In this document: positions 5,343 to 8,002 of the stretch, piece by piece
Layout: every line of letters starts with the position of its first letter
Position numbering within the stretch: position 1 is the stretch's first letter
DNA from: CALAED01 sp937891035
GTDB taxonomy: Bacteria; Actinomycetota; Actinomycetes; Streptosporangiales; Streptosporangiaceae
DNA length: 8,002 bases
Reading direction: 5' to 3'
NCBI GenBank assembly: GCA_035642125.1
Contig: DASQSZ010000326.1
Span: 1-8,002 of the forward strand
Position numbers and translations under genes: made by a program
The notes under the pieces: generated by a model
Database searches by the model: none
What the model was told of the DNA's origin: nothing
Seen by the model: the letters and a program-made list of their open reading frames with translations, nothing else

Positions 5343-8002
5343 ATGAGCGCCAGTCCACAGTCCCTGCGTCACGCCTTGGCACAACGCGTCGTCGTCGCCG
5401 ACGGGGCGATGGGGACGATGCTCCAAGACGCCGGGCCGACACTCGACGACTTCGAGGGGCACGAGGGCTGCAACGAGATCCTCAACATCACCCGGCCCGA
5501 CATCGTCCGGGCGGTGCACGAGGCCTATCTCGCCGCCGGGGTCGACTGCATCGAGACCAACACCTTCGGCGCCAACCTCGGCAACCTCGGCGAGTACGGC
5601 ATCACCGAGCGCATCGAGGAGCTGGCCGAGGCCGGCGCCCGCATCGCGAGCGAGGTGGCCGCCGCGGCGTCCACCCCCGAGCGGCCCCACTGGGTGATCG
5701 GCGCCGTCGGGCCGGGCACGAAGTTGCCGACGCTCGGGCATGTGCCCTACGCCGCTCTGCGCGACGCCTACCAGCGCACCGCCACCGGCCTGCTGGCCGG
5801 CGGCGTGCACGCCATCCTCGTCGAGACCTGCCAGGACCTGCTGCAGGCCAAGGCCGCGATCGTCGGGGCCAAACGGGCCATCGCCGCCGCCGGCGCCGAC
5901 ACGGTGCTCATCGGGCAGGTCACGATCGAGCAGAACGGCGCGATGCTGCTCGGCTCGGAGATCGGCGCGGCGCTGACCGCCCTGGAGCCGCTCGAGCTCG
6001 ACTTGATCGGGCTCAACTGCGCCACCGGGCCGGCCGAGATGAGCGAACACCTGCGCTATCTGTCCCGGCACGCGCGGATCGGCCTGTCGTGCATGCCGAA
6101 CGCCGGGCTGCCCCAGCTGACCGCCGACGGGGCGTACTATCCGCTGACCCCGGGGGAGCTGGCCGACGCCCACGACCACTTCACCCGCGATTTCGGCCTC
6201 GCGCTCGTCGGCGGCTGCTGCGGCACCACCCCCGAGCACCTGCGGCAGGTCGTCGAACGCGTGCACGGCCGCGCGCTCACCCAGCGCCGGCCGCGGCCGG
6301 AGGCCGGCGCCTCCTCGCTCTACCAGCACATGCCGTTCCGGCAGGACACCTCCTTCTTGGCGATCGGCGAGCGGACCAACGCCAACGGGTCGAAGAAGTT
6401 CCGCGATGCCATGCTGGAACAACGCTGGGACGACTGCGTCAAGATCGCCCGCGACCAGGCCAGGGACGGCGCCCACATGCTCGACCTGTGCGTCGACTAT
6501 GTCGGGCGGGACGGCGTGGCCGACATGAAAGAGCTGGCCTTCCGGTTCGCCACCGCCTCGACGCTGCCGCTGGTGCTGGACTCGACCGAGCCGCCGGTGA
6601 TTCAGGCCGGCCTGGAGATGCTCGGCGGCCGCGCCGTGATCAACTCGGTCAACTATGAGGACGGCGACGGGCCGTCCTCACGGATCGCCCGGCTCATGCC
6701 CACGGTCAAGGAGCACGGCGCCGCCGTGGTCATCATGACCATCGACGAGGACGGCCAGGCCCGCACGGCCGACTGGAAGGTGCGGGTGGCCACCCGGATC
6801 ATCGACGACCTCGTCGCCAAGTACGGGATGCGGGTATGCGACATCATCGTGGACGCGCTGACCTTTCCGATCTCCACCGGGCAGGAGGAGACCCGCCGCG
6901 ACGGCATCGAGACCATCGAGGCGATCCGCGAGATCAAGCGACGCTACCCGGAGGTGCAGACCACCCTCGGGATCTCCAACATCAGCTTCGGGCTCAACCC
7001 GGCCGCGCGGATCGTGCTGAACTCGGTCTTCCTCAACGAGTGCGTCAACGCCGGCCTCGACTCGGCCATCGTGCACGCGTCGAAGATCTTGCCGATGGCG
7101 CGCATCCCCGATGAGCAGCGCCAGGTCGCCCTCGACATGGTCTATGACAGACGGCGCCCGGCGTCCGATGGCCGCGAGGCATATGACCCGTTGCAGCGGT
7201 TGATGGAGCTGTTCGAGGGCGTGGACGCCAAGGCGGCCGCGTCCGCCCGGGCCGCCGAGCTTGCCGCGCTGCCGCTGTGGGAGCGGCTCAAGCAGCGCAT
7301 CGTCGACGGGGAGATGGACGGCCTGCAGGCCGACCTGGACGAGGCGCTCGCCGAGCGGCCCGCGCTGGAGATCGTCAACGACGTGCTGCTCGACGGCATG
7401 AAGGTGGTCGGCGACCTGTTCGGCTCCGGGCAGATGCAGCTGCCTTTCGTCCTGCAGTCGGCCGAGGTCATGAAGACCGCCGTCGCCTACCTCGAGCCGC
7501 ACATGGAAAAGACCGAGGACGCCGGCAAGGGCCGCATCGTGCTGGCCACCGTCAAGGGCGACGTGCACGACATCGGCAAGAACCTCGTCGACATCATCTT
7601 GTCCAACAACGGCTATGACGTGATCAACCTCGGCATCAAGCAGCCGGTGTCGGCGATCCTCGACGCCGCCGACGAACAGCGCGCCGACGTGATCGGCATG
7701 TCGGGGCTGTTGGTCAAGTCGACGGTGATCATGAAGGAGAACCTCGAGGAGCTGAACTCCCGCGGGCTCGCCCGCCGATGGCCGGTGCTGCTCGGCGGGG
7801 CCGCGCTGACCCGGGCCTACGTCGAGCAGGACCTCGCCGCCCTGTACGAGGGCGAGGTCCGCTACGCGCGAGACGCCTTCGAGGGGCTGCGGCTCATGGA
7901 CGCGTTCATGGCCGTCAAGCGCGGTGAGGCGGGCGCGCAGCTGCCGCCGCTGCGCGAAAGGCGGGTAAAGAGCGGCGCGAAGTTGCAGGTCACCGAGCCG
8001 GA
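5343..8002 (+). CDS. metH: Cobalamin-dependent methionine synthase (3' end outside window)
   Basis: MetH transfers a methyl group from 5-methyltetrahydrofolate through cob(I)alamin to homocysteine, giving methionine. The frame is open from ATG 5343 to the window end, giving 886 full codons of an expected 1150-1200. The homocysteine domain (about 13-305) begins DGAMGTMLQ and has zinc ligands Cys226 (NCATGP) and Cys292-Cys293 (GGCCGTTPEH). The pterin-binding domain (about 338-600) opens with IGERTNANGSKKF. The four-helix cap follows (about 640-725). The B12-binding domain has DVHDIGKN, with His742 as the lower cobalt ligand. Asp740 and Ser793 complete the Asp-His-Ser triad by spacing to E. coli Asp757-His759-Ser810, and Ser787 matches Ser804. 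The reactivation (AdoMet) domain lies beyond the window. All key residues are intact. Confidence 0.97.
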   Translation, partial: MSASPQSLRHALAQRVVVADGAMGTMLQDAGPTLDDFEGHEGCNEILNITRPDIVRAVHEAYLAAGVDCIETNTFGANLGNLGEYGITERIEELAEAGARIASEVAAAASTPERPHWVIGAVGPGTKLPTLGHVPYAALRDAYQRTATGLLAGGVHAILVETCQDLLQAKAAIVGAKRAIAAAGADTVLIGQVTIEQNGAMLLGSEIGAALTALEPLELDLIGLNCATGPAEMSEHLRYLSRHARIGLSCMPNAGLPQLTADGAYYPLTPGELADAHDHFTRDFGLALVGGCCGTTPEHLRQVVERVHGRALTQRRPRPEAGASSLYQHMPFRQDTSFLAIGERTNANGSKKFRDAMLEQRWDDCVKIARDQARDGAHMLDLCVDYVGRDGVADMKELAFRFATASTLPLVLDSTEPPVIQAGLEMLGGRAVINSVNYEDGDGPSSRIARLMPTVKEHGAAVVIMTIDEDGQARTADWKVRVATRIIDDLVAKYGMRVCDIIVDALTFPISTGQEETRRDGIETIEAIREIKRRYPEVQTTLGISNISFGLNPAARIVLNSVFLNECVNAGLDSAIVHASKILPMARIPDEQRQVALDMVYDRRRPASDGREAYDPLQRLMELFEGVDAKAAASARAAELAALPLWERLKQRIVDGEMDGLQADLDEALAERPALEIVNDVLLDGMKVVGDLFGSGQMQLPFVLQSAEVMKTAVAYLEPHMEKTEDAGKGRIVLATVKGDVHDIGKNLVDIILSNNGYDVINLGIKQPVSAILDAADEQRADVIGMSGLLVKSTVIMKENLEELNSRGLARRWPVLLGGAALTRAYVEQDLAALYEGEVRYARDAFEGLRLMDAFMAVKRGEAGAQLPPLRERRVKSGAKLQVTEP

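Noticed and set aside
5187..6476. Minus-strand frame (429 residues) opposite metH
   Set aside because: It is antisense to an intact metH with all catalytic motifs and would also run into the usp/metH promoter region; it is a codon-bias artefact.
1..8002. Mobile elements, CRISPR, tRNA or defence genes
   Set aside because: No transposase, integrase, long inverted repeats, spaced direct repeats or tRNA-like folds were seen; all large genes are housekeeping types with uniform codon use.

Overview
The window is very GC-rich, with G or C at almost every third codon position in the real genes. It carries mshC, the ligase of mycothiol biosynthesis, which points to an actinobacterium. The neighbours (a DUF3090 protein, an SCO1664-type kinase-like protein and a PAC2 protein) fit a Streptosporangiales/Streptomyces-like actinomycete. 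The genus cannot be fixed by eye.

Layout: positions 1-3342 hold a same-strand (+) run of four genes. These are the 3' end of a DUF3090 zinc-ribbon protein (5' end outside the window), an SCO1664/TIGR03843 PI3/PI4-kinase-like protein, an NRDE (TANGO2-like) protein, and mshC. The mshC start lies 9 bases after the NRDE stop, so the two are probably translationally coupled. A short single-membrane-span ORF (about 3412-3531) may close the run. A small 11-bp tandem repeat (3528-3564) separates it from the convergent PAC2-family gene (minus strand, 3580-4437). Next come a roughly 250-bp spacer with G/C-rich hairpin repeats, a minus-strand universal stress protein gene (4690-5148), and a 194-bp divergent promoter region. 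The last gene is metH (+ strand from 5343), cut by the window end inside the cobalamin-binding region.

How the genes work together: mshC joins cysteine to GlcN-Ins to make the mycothiol precursor, and MetH remethylates homocysteine to methionine, so both sit in sulfur amino acid and thiol metabolism. As I recall, metH, the PAC2 gene, mshC and the SCO1664/DUF3090 pair also lie close together in mycobacteria (Rv2124c-Rv2134c). This is therefore a conserved actinobacterial chromosomal neighbourhood and not a mobile or accessory island. I see no mobile element, CRISPR array, tRNA or rRNA.

I found no convincing new multi-gene system. The points most worth checking are the small membrane ORF, the hairpin repeats behind the stress-protein gene, the palindrome in front of the NRDE gene, a CRP-like inverted repeat between usp and metH, and the unexplained link of the kinase-like and zinc-ribbon proteins to mshC.
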